The notes below the pieces were generated by a model. That model was not told the DNA's origin. It saw nothing but the letters and a program-made list of their open reading frames with translations, and made no database searches. Of a stretch of DNA of 64,000 bases, positions 8,641-16,694 are shown piece by piece. Source of the DNA: Escherichia fergusonii ATCC 35469. Its GTDB lineage: Bacteria; Pseudomonadota; Gammaproteobacteria; Enterobacterales; Enterobacteriaceae. The first letter of the stretch is position 1, and the number at the start of each line of letters is the position of its first letter. The DNA lies in NCBI RefSeq assembly GCF_000026225.1, contig NC_011740.1, forward strand, positions 3,038,001 through 3,102,000, given 5' to 3'. The translations under genes were made by a program, and so were the position numbers.

Positions 8641-9801
8641 ATGGAAAGAGTCAGTATTACCGAACGCCCGGACTGGCGTGAAAAAGCCCATGAATACGGT
8701 TTTAATTTTCACACCATGTATGGTGAACCTTACTGGTGTGAAGATGCTTATTACAAACTCACTCTTGCCCAGGTTGAAAAACTGGAAGATGTGACGGCTG
8801 AACTGCACCAGATGTGCCTGAAAGTGGTGGAAAAAGTGATCGCCAGCGATGAGCTGATGACTAAATTCCGCATTCCAAAACACACCTGGAGTTTTGTGCG
8901 CCAGTCATGGCTGACTCACCAGCCATCGCTTTATTCGCGTCTTGATCTGGCGTGGGATGGCACAGGCGAACCTAAGCTTCTGGAGAATAACGCTGATACG
9001 CCAACTTCTCTGTATGAAGCGGCATTCTTTCAGTGGATCTGGCTGGAAGACCAGCTTAACGCTGGCAACCTGCCGGAAGGCTGTGACCAGTTCAATAGCC
9101 TGCAAGAGAAGTTGATAGAGCGCTTTGCCGAGTTACGGGAGCAATATGGATTCCAGTTGCTGCATCTGACCTGTTGCCGCGATACGGTGGAAGACCGGGG
9201 AACCATTCAATATCTGCAGGATTGTGCAGCTGAAGCAGACATCGCTACCGAATTTCTCTATATCGAAGATATTGGTCTGGGCGAGAAAGGTCAGTTCACG
9301 GATTTGCAGGATCAGGTTATCTCTAACCTGTTTAAGCTCTATCCGTGGGAATATATGCTACGTGAAATGTTCTCTACCAAGCTGGAAGATGCTGGCGTAC
9401 GTTGGCTGGAACCGGCATGGAAGAGCATAATCTCCAACAAGGCGCTTCTGCCGCTGCTGTGGGAGATGTTCCCAAATCACCCGAACCTGCTGCCAGCCTA
9501 CTTTGCGGAAGATGATCACCCGCAAATGGATAAATTTGTCGTTAAACCTATTTTCTCTCGTGAAGGGGCGAACGTCTCTATCATTGAAAATGGCAAAACG
9601 ATCGAGTCGGTAGAAGGTCCATACGGTGAAGAAGGAATGATTGTTCAGCAATTCCATCCTCTGCCGAAATTTGGCGATAGTTATATGCTAATTGGCAGTT
9701 GGCTGATTAATGATCAACCTGCTGGCATTGGTATTCGGGAAGACCGGGCGCTGATTACTCAAGATTTGTCCCGTTTCTATCCCCACATTTTTGTCGAATA
9801 A
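8641..9801 (+). CDS. ygiC: Glutathionylspermidine synthase-like ATP-grasp protein YgiC
   Basis: 386 residues, the family length. It resembles the C-terminal ATP-grasp amide ligase domain of glutathionylspermidine synthase and has no amidase domain. Visible ATP-grasp elements include LLENNADTPTS, a Lys in KPIFSREGANV, and the terminal DRALITQDLSRF. It probably ligates an amine to a carboxylate, but the substrate is not established. It is coupled to ygiB and is the last gene before a long AT-rich gap. Confidence 0.92.
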   Translation: MERVSITERPDWREKAHEYGFNFHTMYGEPYWCEDAYYKLTLAQVEKLEDVTAELHQMCLKVVEKVIASDELMTKFRIPKHTWSFVRQSWLTHQPSLYSRLDLAWDGTGEPKLLENNADTPTSLYEAAFFQWIWLEDQLNAGNLPEGCDQFNSLQEKLIERFAELREQYGFQLLHLTCCRDTVEDRGTIQYLQDCAAEADIATEFLYIEDIGLGEKGQFTDLQDQVISNLFKLYPWEYMLREMFSTKLEDAGVRWLEPAWKSIISNKALLPLLWEMFPNHPNLLPAYFAEDDHPQMDKFVVKPIFSREGANVSIIENGKTIESVEGPYGEEGMIVQQFHPLPKFGDSYMLIGSWLINDQPAGIGIREDRALITQDLSRFYPHIFVE

Positions 9802-10323
9802 AGGCACTCCTCTACTGACACAGCATATACAGCTTGAAGTATGAAGACCAAAGTTGCCCTGATTATCAGGGCAACGTCATATATTGCAGAAATGATAACT
9901 CCACTCAATATATCTCAGCATACATATCTCACTTTTATTTAACATTAATAAACAATTTAATGTCAATTTGTCATATGCAACCATTTTCGCAATTAAAACA
10001 ACTCAAGAACTCATCGTTTATCATATTGATTTAATTGACAAAAACACATCACAAACAAATTGGCAATTACTGTAATAATTAAAAAACATTGTTATTTTGA
10101 TCACACTAAACAATATTGAATATTGTTCTTGAAATAGTGCCAACCTACTATCCTCTGAAAATAAAAATATGTTTCAGCAATACGCAAACCATTAAAAAAA
10201 AGAAAAGAGTATTGCTTTTCATTATAAACACTCATTCATTCACAAAAACTATTAATTCGCTCCAACTAAACAGTAGATATTCATAATTATTATATATTTT
10301 GCGTTATATAAGGAGATATATCC
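9802..10323. other. AT-rich intergenic region upstream of assT
   Basis: 522 bases without a credible gene. A hairpin GTTGCCCTGA/TCAGGGCAAC lies at about 9853-9874, just after ygiC. A copy of the short CTTGAAGTATGA element is at 9829-9848. The rest is very AT-rich and should contain the assT promoter. AGGAGATAT at 10310-10318 is the assT ribosome site. Confidence 0.6.
9829..9848 (+). repeat. CTTGAAGTATGA element, diverged copy near assT
   Basis: ACAGCTTGAAGTATGAAGAC shares CTTGAAGTATGA with the three copies upstream of the glycine reductase operon. It begins the other AT-rich accessory-flanking gap in the window. Confidence 0.5.
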
Positions 10324-12120
10324 ATGTTTGATAAATATAGAAAAACACTGGTAGCCGGCACAGTGGCATTAACCTTAGGTTTGTCTGCAACAGGCGTGAT
10401 GGCTGCTGGTTTTAAACCTGCACCTCCTGCCGGGCAGCTAGGTGCTGTAATCGTCGATCCCTACGGCAATGCTCCTCTTACCGCACTGGTTGATTTAGAC
10501 AGCCATGTCATTTCTGATGTAAAAGTTACCGTACACGGCAAGGGCGAAAAAGGTGTACCAATTACCTATACCGTAGGTAAAGAGTCGCTGAAAACTTATG
10601 ACGGTGTACCGATTTTTGGTCTGTACCAAAAATTTGCTAACAAAGTGACCGTAGAGTGGAAAGAAAATGGCAAAGCCATGAAAGATGATTATGTTGTGCA
10701 TACTTCTGCCATCGTAAACAATTATATGGATAGCCGCTCACTGACCGACCTGCAAACGACTAAAGTCGTTAAAGTCGCTCCAGGCTTTGAAGACCGTCTA
10801 TACCTCGTTAATACCCATACCTTTACCGCTCAAGGTTCTGATCTCCACTGGCACGGTGAAAAAGATAAAAACGCGGGCATCCTTGATGCAGGTCCGGCAA
10901 CGGGTGCACTACCATTTGATATCGCACCGTTTACCTTCATTGTTGATACCGAAGGTGAATATCGCTGGTGGCTGGATCAAGACACCTTCTACGATGGACG
11001 CGACCGTAACATCAACAAACGTGGTTATCTGATGGGTATCCGTGAAACACCACGTGGCACCTTTACCGCCGTTCAGGGCCAGCACTGGTATGAGTTCGAT
11101 ATGATGGGCCAGGTGCTGGAAGACCACAAATTACCTCGTGGTTACGCTGATGCTACCCATGAATCTGTAGAAACACCAAATGGCACTGTGTTGCTGCGTG
11201 TTGGCAAGAGCAACTATCGTCGTGATGACGGCGTACACGTAACTACCATTCGTGATCATATTCTTGAAGTTGATAAGTCAGGTCGTGTTGTCGATGTGTG
11301 GGATCTGACAAAAATTCTGGATCCGAAGCGTGATGCTCTGCTCGGTGCGCTGGATGCTGGTGCCGTTTGTGTAAACGTAGACCTGAACCATGCAGGCCAA
11401 CAAGCAAAACTGGAGCCTGATACTCCGTTCGGTGATGCATTAGGTGTAGGTCCTGGCCGTAACTGGGCACACGTCAACTCCATTGCTTATGATGCTAAAG
11501 ACGACTCAATCATCCTCTCCTCCCGTCACCAGGGTGTTGTGAAAATTGGTCGTGATAAACAAGTTAAATGGATCCTGGCACCAAGCAAAGGCTGGGAAAA
11601 ACCGCTGGCCAGCAAACTGCTGAAACCTGTTGACGCCAACGGTAAACCAATCACTTGTGATGAAAACGGTAAGTGCGAAAACTCCGATTTCGACTTTACC
11701 TATACCCAGCATACCGCATGGATTTCCAGCAAAGGTACACTCACCATCTTTGATAACGGTGACGGTCGCCACCTGGAACAACCAGCCTTACCGACCATGA
11801 AATATTCACGTTTTGTTGAATATAAGATTGATGAGAAGAAAGGCACCGTCCAGCAGGTTTGGGAATACGGTAAAGAGCGCGGCTACGACTTCTATAGCCC
11901 GATCACTTCTATCATCGAATATCAGGCTGACCGCGACACCATGTTCGGCTTTGGTGGTTCAATTCACCTGTTCGACGTCGGCCAGCCGACAGTCGGTAAG
12001 CTGAATGAAATCGATTACAAAACCAAAGAGGTCAAAGTGGAAATCGACGTGATGTCTGATAAAGCTAACCAGACTCATTACCGTGCACTGTTAGTACGTC
12101 CACAACAGATGTTTAAATAA
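10324..12120 (+). CDS. assT: Periplasmic arylsulfate sulfotransferase AssT
   Basis: 598 residues. It transfers sulfate from phenolic sulfate esters to phenolic acceptors without PAPS, in the periplasm. The 27-residue signal peptide ends VMA before AGFKP. His463 of the precursor (YTQHTAW) equals His436 of the mature enzyme, the residue that becomes sulfated in the family. Cysteines in GAVCV and ITCDENGKCEN include the pair expected to form the disulfide needed for activity. dsbL and dsbI follow on the same transcript, the arrangement known from uropathogenic E. coli CFT073; K-12 lacks the three genes as far as recalled. Confidence 0.96.
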   Translation: MFDKYRKTLVAGTVALTLGLSATGVMAAGFKPAPPAGQLGAVIVDPYGNAPLTALVDLDSHVISDVKVTVHGKGEKGVPITYTVGKESLKTYDGVPIFGLYQKFANKVTVEWKENGKAMKDDYVVHTSAIVNNYMDSRSLTDLQTTKVVKVAPGFEDRLYLVNTHTFTAQGSDLHWHGEKDKNAGILDAGPATGALPFDIAPFTFIVDTEGEYRWWLDQDTFYDGRDRNINKRGYLMGIRETPRGTFTAVQGQHWYEFDMMGQVLEDHKLPRGYADATHESVETPNGTVLLRVGKSNYRRDDGVHVTTIRDHILEVDKSGRVVDVWDLTKILDPKRDALLGALDAGAVCVNVDLNHAGQQAKLEPDTPFGDALGVGPGRNWAHVNSIAYDAKDDSIILSSRHQGVVKIGRDKQVKWILAPSKGWEKPLASKLLKPVDANGKPITCDENGKCENSDFDFTYTQHTAWISSKGTLTIFDNGDGRHLEQPALPTMKYSRFVEYKIDEKKGTVQQVWEYGKERGYDFYSPITSIIEYQADRDTMFGFGGSIHLFDVGQPTVGKLNEIDYKTKEVKVEIDVMSDKANQTHYRALLVRPQQMFK

Positions 12121-12135
12121 TCAGAGGGAACATAA

Positions 12136-12804
12136 ATGTCAAAAAAATGGATTTCATCACTGTTTAAAAGCGTGCTGTTGACCGCTGCGCTGGCAGTGCC
12201 TTTTACCGCTTCTGCTTTCACCGAAGGCACGGATTATATGGTTCTGGAAAAACCAATTCCGAATGCTGATAAAACGCTGATCAAAGTGTTCAGCTACGCG
12301 TGCCCATTCTGCTACAAGTACGACAAAGCAGTTACTGGCCCGGTATCTGAGAAAGTGAAAGATCTGGTCGCCTTTACCCCTTTCCATCTGGAAACCAAAG
12401 GTGAATACGGCAAACAAGCGAGCGAAGTCTTTGCCGTATTGATTGCTAAAGACCAGGCAGCAGGTATCTCTCTGTTTGATGCAAAATCGCAGTTTAAGAA
12501 AGCCAAATTTGCTTACTACGCAGCTTATCACGACAAAAAAGAGCGCTGGTCTGACGGTAAAGATCCGGCAGCCTTTATCAAAACAGGTCTTGACGCTGCA
12601 GGTATGAGCCAGGCTGATTTTGAAGCTGCTCTGAAAGAGCCAGCTGTTCAGGAAACACTGGAAAAATGGAAAGCATCTTACGATGTTGCCAAAATCCAGG
12701 GTGTTCCGGCATATGTTGTTAATGGTAAATACTTGATTTACACCAAGAGCATCAAATCCATTGACACTATGGCTGACCTTATCCGTGAGTTAGCAAGCAA
12801 ATAA
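12136..12804 (+). CDS. dsbL: Thiol:disulfide interchange protein DsbL
   Basis: 222-residue periplasmic DsbA-like oxidase. The signal peptide ends TASA before FTEGTD. The thioredoxin-fold active site is CPFC (in YACPFCYKY), which differs from DsbA's CPHC and is typical of DsbL. The cis-Pro loop is GVPAYV. It is dedicated to forming the disulfide in AssT and is reoxidised by DsbI. It starts 15 bases after assT. Confidence 0.95.
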   Translation: MSKKWISSLFKSVLLTAALAVPFTASAFTEGTDYMVLEKPIPNADKTLIKVFSYACPFCYKYDKAVTGPVSEKVKDLVAFTPFHLETKGEYGKQASEVFAVLIAKDQAAGISLFDAKSQFKKAKFAYYAAYHDKKERWSDGKDPAAFIKTGLDAAGMSQADFEAALKEPAVQETLEKWKASYDVAKIQGVPAYVVNGKYLIYTKSIKSIDTMADLIRELASK

Positions 12805-12818
12805 CAGGGAAACAGGCT

Positions 12819-13490
12819 ATGGGTATCAAGGGAATGTGGAAAGACCTTCGCACTTCACCGGTAGACACTCTGGTGAGATGGCAAGAGCAACGCTTCTTAT
12901 GGTTGTTAATGGCTGTTGCGATGGGCGCGCTGATTATCCTGGCGCACTCTTTCTTCCAGATCTATCTCTACATGGCGCCGTGTGAACAGTGTGTTTACAT
13001 CCGCTACGCCATGTTTGTGATGGTTATTGGAGGATTGGTTGCGGCGATCAACCCGAAAAACATCGTCCTCAAGCTGATTGGATGCGTTATGGCATTCTAC
13101 GGCAGTATTATGGGACTTAAGTTTTCGTTCAAACTGAATGATATCCACCACGCGGTGCATAACCCGGATCCGGATTCACTGTTTGGCGTACAGGGTTGCT
13201 CGACCGATCCAACTTTCCCCTTTAACCTGCCGCTGGCACAGTGGGCGCCGAACTGGTTTAAACCTACCGGGGATTGTGGTTATGACGCCCCCATCGTTCC
13301 CGATGGCGTCACACTGAGCAGTACTCAGCAATGGTTTGTTGACCTTTATCAGCAATCCGAAGGTTGGTATCTGCTGCCGCCGTGGCACTTTATGAACATG
13401 GCTCAGTCTTGTATGTTGGCGTTTGGTCTCTGCCTGTTACTGCTGCTGGTAATGAGTGGTGCATGGGGACTTAAGCTGGTAAGAAGGTAA
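12819..13490 (+). CDS. dsbI: Disulfide bond membrane protein DsbI
   Basis: 223-residue inner-membrane DsbB homologue that passes electrons from DsbL to quinone. Hydrophobic segments surround the first redox pair (APCEQCVY). The second periplasmic pair is Cys in VQGCSTD and in GDCGYD. The start follows dsbL by 14 bases with an AGGGAAA ribosome site. It is the last gene of the assT operon and is followed by a strong terminator. Confidence 0.94.
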   Translation: MGIKGMWKDLRTSPVDTLVRWQEQRFLWLLMAVAMGALIILAHSFFQIYLYMAPCEQCVYIRYAMFVMVIGGLVAAINPKNIVLKLIGCVMAFYGSIMGLKFSFKLNDIHHAVHNPDPDSLFGVQGCSTDPTFPFNLPLAQWAPNWFKPTGDCGYDAPIVPDGVTLSSTQQWFVDLYQQSEGWYLLPPWHFMNMAQSCMLAFGLCLLLLLVMSGAWGLKLVRR

Positions 13491-13497
13491 GTAATGC

Positions 13498-13530
13498 AAA
13501 CCGAAGCCAGGCTTCTGGCTTCGGTTTTAT
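13498..13530 (+). terminator. Terminator of assT-dsbL-dsbI
   Basis: AAACCGAAGCCAG pairs with CTGGCTTCGGTTT around a GCTT loop and runs into TTATTC. The stem of about 12 bp lies just after dsbI and before the convergent ygiD end, so it may serve both genes. Confidence 0.85.
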
Positions 13531-13537
13531 TCATTGC

Positions 13538-14326
13538 TTAGCCAATCTGTACTGACAACATACTCAGGCTTCCCATTTCAATCCCCTCTACCGGAATCGT
13601 CACTGCTTCTTCTCCATCCCAGCTTCCCAGCATATACAGTAATGGCAGGTAATGTTCTGGCGTCGGATTAGATAAAACACCACTTTCATGTTCGAGATAA
13701 TTTACCAACGGATGCTCTGCTGTTGGCCCTTTCCATGTCAGATTGGCTTTCACAAAATCACTGAACGATACCGCCCATGGATAAGGTGATTCATCGCCAT
13801 GCCATTTGGCAGTTCGCAGATTATGAACCACATTACCGCTGGCAATCAGCATAATTCCTTCGTCACGCAATGCAGCCAACTTACGCCCTATTTCAAAATG
13901 CCATGCAGCAGGTTTCGTGCTATCGATACTCAATTGCACCATCGGGATATCGGCATTTGGGTACATTTTTATCAGCACGCCCCAGGAACCATGGTCAAAT
14001 CCCCATGCCTCAAGGTCAAGCGTAACAGGAGTCGGAGCCAGCAGCTCTACCAATTGCTGTGCCAGTGCAGGCGAACCGGGGGCGGGATAATGAGTTTCGT
14101 AAAGTGCCTGGGGAAAACCACCAAAGTCATGGATTGTCGGCGGCATTTCCATCGCGGTAACTCCCGTTCCACGAGTAAACCAGTGTGCTGAAACAACGAC
14201 TATGGCTTTCGGACGTGGCAATGTCTCCCCCAGACGCTGCCATGCCTGGGTGTAGCGATTATTCTGTAAAACGTTCATTGGACTACCGTGTCCCAAAAAC
14301 AAAGCTGGCATACGCGTTGAAGACAT
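13538..14326 (-). CDS. ygiD: 4,5-DOPA dioxygenase-family protein YgiD
   Basis: 262 residues from the start chosen here; an in-frame ATG at 14353 would give 271. The start at 14326 has GAAGGA at good spacing. It belongs to the LigB-type extradiol dioxygenase family, with zinc/iron-binding His residues in FLGHGSP, SAHWF and the GNVVHN segment. It opens the aromatic ring of L-DOPA in vitro; the true substrate is unclear. It differs from remembered K-12 YgiD at many positions (for example MNVLQNNRYTQAW), more than usual within E. coli. Confidence 0.9.
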   Translation of the reverse strand: MSSTRMPALFLGHGSPMNVLQNNRYTQAWQRLGETLPRPKAIVVVSAHWFTRGTGVTAMEMPPTIHDFGGFPQALYETHYPAPGSPALAQQLVELLAPTPVTLDLEAWGFDHGSWGVLIKMYPNADIPMVQLSIDSTKPAAWHFEIGRKLAALRDEGIMLIASGNVVHNLRTAKWHGDESPYPWAVSFSDFVKANLTWKGPTAEHPLVNYLEHESGVLSNPTPEHYLPLLYMLGSWDGEEAVTIPVEGIEMGSLSMLSVQIG

Positions 14327-14400
14327 GATGATATCCTTCACTAAAGGTGTCATTTGTGATGTCTTCACCATACGCTGTTTCGGAAAATGAAGAACCCGGA

Positions 14401-14420
14401 TAACAATGATGATCATTATC
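14401..14420. promoter_or_regulatory. Candidate Fur box between ygiD and zupT
   Basis: On the minus strand GATAATGATCATCATTGTTA closely resembles the Fur consensus of repeated GATAAT/ATTATC units. It lies in the divergent ygiD/zupT region, where iron- or metal-dependent control of a metal importer would be sensible. Binding has not been shown here. Confidence 0.6.
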
Positions 14421-14467
14421 AGTTATTTTGAAGGTCAGCCGGGCAGCAGATTTATAAGGAGTTTTTT

Positions 14468-15241
14468 ATGTCAGTACCTCTGATTCTGACCTTACTGGCG
14501 GGTGCCGCCACCTTTATTGGCGCATTTTTGGCTGTACTTGGTCAAAAACCTTCTAACCGAGTACTGGCCTTCTCGCTGGGATTCGCCGCAGGTATTATGC
14601 TGTTGATCTCTTTAATGGAGATGCTTCCTGCTGCCCTTGCAGTAGAAGGTATGTCGCCAGTATTGGGCTACGGTATGTTTATCATTGGCTTGCTGGGCTA
14701 CTTTGGTCTAGACCGGATGCTTCCGCACGCCCATCCACAGGATTTAATGCAAAAAACGCAGCAACCTCTGCCGAAATCCATTCGACGTACTGCAATTCTA
14801 TTAACGCTGGGTATCAGCCTGCATAACTTCCCGGAAGGTATTGCCACATTCGTAACAGCCAGCAGTAACCTTGAGTTGGGTATGGGGATTGCTCTTGCAG
14901 TGGCTTTACATAATATTCCTGAAGGGCTGGCAGTTGCCGGACCCGTTTATGCTGCTACAGGTTCTAAACGAACAGCGATTTTCTGGGCAGGCATTTCAGG
15001 TATGGCGGAAATTCTCGGTGGCGTACTGGCATGGCTAATTCTAGGCAGTCTGATTTCACCAGTAGTAATGGCTGCCGTAATGGCGGCGGTAGCAGGAATT
15101 ATGGTGGCACTATCTGTTGATGAGCTAATGCCACTGGCAAAAGAGATAGATCCTAATAATAACCCCAGCTATGGCGTGTTATGCGGGATGTCAGTAATGG
15201 GTCTAAGCCTTGTTGTTTTGCAAACCGCAGGCATAGGTTAA
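14468..15241 (+). CDS. zupT: Zinc/divalent metal importer ZupT
   Basis: 257-residue ZIP-family inner-membrane transporter that takes up zinc and other divalent metals including Fe2+. About eight hydrophobic segments are visible. The paired metal-site motifs HNFPEG (helix 4) and HNIPEG (helix 5) are intact, and the His-containing loop MLPHAHPQ lies before helix 4. The start has a TAAGGAG ribosome site. Confidence 0.96.
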   Translation: MSVPLILTLLAGAATFIGAFLAVLGQKPSNRVLAFSLGFAAGIMLLISLMEMLPAALAVEGMSPVLGYGMFIIGLLGYFGLDRMLPHAHPQDLMQKTQQPLPKSIRRTAILLTLGISLHNFPEGIATFVTASSNLELGMGIALAVALHNIPEGLAVAGPVYAATGSKRTAIFWAGISGMAEILGGVLAWLILGSLISPVVMAAVMAAVAGIMVALSVDELMPLAKEIDPNNNPSYGVLCGMSVMGLSLVVLQTAGIG

Positions 15242-15253
15242 ACACCACAGATG

Positions 15254-15285
15254 CAGATGTTGCCCAGTCCAGTGGGCAACATCTG
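15254..15285. terminator. Long perfect hairpin after zupT
   Basis: CAGATGTTGCCCA pairs perfectly with TGGGCAACATCTG over 13 bp. There is no clear T-run on either side, so it may be a weak bidirectional terminator or an mRNA-stabilising 3' end for zupT and the convergent small gene. Confidence 0.5.
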
Positions 15286-15306
15286 AATATGAAGACAGAA
15301 ATGTTA

Positions 15307-15474
15307 TTATGACTTTTCGGACAACTCTTCGCCATTGCGATGTTCTAACTTACTACGACCAGCCAGCAGAGCATCTCTGTCTTGCCGAAAGGCTTTGCAG
15401 TAACGCTTAAGATGAAGAAAATAGCCGCCAACTAACAGAACGATTAATACAATCCAGTACCAGGCAATAAACAT
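15307..15474 (-). CDS. Small single-span membrane protein
   Basis: 55 residues. An N-terminal hydrophobic helix (AWYWIVLIVLLVGGYF) is followed by a basic, then charged, cytoplasmic-looking tail ending GEELSEKS. The ATG at 15474 is favoured because GAAGG lies 8 bases upstream; TTG or GTG starts slightly further upstream are possible. The family is not recognised. Helix composition and the ribosome site make it a believable gene, but expression is unproven. Confidence 0.5.
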   Translation of the reverse strand: MFIAWYWIVLIVLLVGGYFLHLKRYCKAFRQDRDALLAGRSKLEHRNGEELSEKS

Positions 15475-16044
15475 CCTTTTCACCTTCAAAATTTAACAAT
15501 ACTATACATTTAGCGTTAAAATTTCACATATTCATCGTTGAATATATTCATATACTCGCATAATTACCAGACAATTATATGATTTCGATCATAGGAAATG
15601 ATATATAACTCACCAAAATAGCTTAAAAATCAACCAGAAAAATCATTAATTTATATCCGCCAAATAAATATCATCAAAATAAATAAATCGACATTAACCT
15701 AAGTTATAAAGGCAAAGGATTTTTAACCATTATCATTTAAAAACATTGAGTTCAGTATTTACAGGCACTTATAATCAATTATGACCTATCAGGAAAATCA
15801 TTCATTCATAAAATATATATAAATTATCAATTTTATATCAGTTACAAGACTGCATTATGATGAATAACCATTTAATCATATACAGCTTAAATATAATTTA
15901 AGTTTTTCTAAATTACATTTAAGCAAAAATAACAAGCCAGACCAGTTGTATTCATGGTAATGTTACAACCGGAATTAATATCAGATTCGACTCTATATTG
16001 TTTCCTCATCCCAAGCATTTCCTAATTTATAAAGGATTATAGTA
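15475..16044. other. AT-rich upstream region of the fimbrial operon
   Basis: About 570 bases, strongly AT-rich, with no credible reading frame. It should carry the fimbrial promoter and is the kind of sequence bound by H-NS. No inverted-repeat pair typical of a fim-type phase switch is seen. AAAGGA at 16031-16036 is the pilin ribosome site. Confidence 0.55.
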
Positions 16045-16608
16045 ATGTTTAAAAAAACGCTCCTCTCTGTTGTTGCAACCGCACTATTATCTGGCGTTGC
16101 TTTTAACGCGCTTGCTGATGACCCTAATCAGGGTTCCGGTAAAATAACGTTCAAAGGTGAAGTTATCGATGCACCTTGTTCTATTGCTCCAGGTGATGAA
16201 GATCAGACAATTAACCTCGGTGAAGTTGCTAATACTGTATTAAAAAGCGGACAGAAATCTCTGCCTGTAGATGTCACCATTCATTTGCAGGATTGTATTT
16301 TATCTGACGGTACTAACACTGTTGATAAAGTCAAAATCACCTTTAGTTCTGCCAGTGTTGACTCTACCGACTCCAGCCTGCTTAAAAACACACTGGAAGG
16401 TAACATCGGCGGTGCAACTGATGTCGGCGTACGTCTGGTGAAATCAGACAACACCAACGTGACTCTTGGTACCCCAATCACCATCGACTTCCCGACGACT
16501 AATTCCTACCAGGAGTTGAACTTTAAAGCCCGTATGGAATCTCTGGGACGTACCGCGACCCCAGGTAATGTGCAGGCACAGGCTAATTACGTACTCGACT
16601 ACAAGTAA
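16045..16608 (+). CDS. Major fimbrial subunit (YgiL-like)
   Basis: 187-residue type 1-like pilin. The signal peptide ends ALA before DDPNQGSG. The pilin-fold disulfide Cys residues are in APCSIAP and LQDCIL. The donor-strand-exchange C-terminus ends with the penultimate Tyr (NYVLDYK). It is clearly related to K-12 YgiL (shared GEVI-APCSI-PGDED and NSYQELNFKARMES segments) but diverged. It is the first gene of a pilin-usher-chaperone-adhesin operon. The layout and ~5-kb size match the Yqi/ExPEC adhesin I cluster of avian pathogenic E. coli as recalled. Confidence 0.9.
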   Translation: MFKKTLLSVVATALLSGVAFNALADDPNQGSGKITFKGEVIDAPCSIAPGDEDQTINLGEVANTVLKSGQKSLPVDVTIHLQDCILSDGTNTVDKVKITFSSASVDSTDSSLLKNTLEGNIGGATDVGVRLVKSDNTNVTLGTPITIDFPTTNSYQELNFKARMESLGRTATPGNVQAQANYVLDYK

Positions 16609-16644
16609 TCGGCAGTTAATACCCACACAACACCAGGCGGTAAA

Positions 16645-16676
16645 GCCGATGAAATTTCATCGGCAACTTTGGGTCT
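16645..16676 (+). terminator. Attenuator-like hairpin between pilin and usher
   Basis: GCCGATGAAA pairs perfectly with TTTCATCGGC. A GGGTCTTTTT tail follows about ten bases later. The position after the major subunit fits partial termination that would make pilin in excess over usher and chaperone. Confidence 0.45.
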
Positions 16677-16694
16677 TTTTAGAAATGGATTTTT

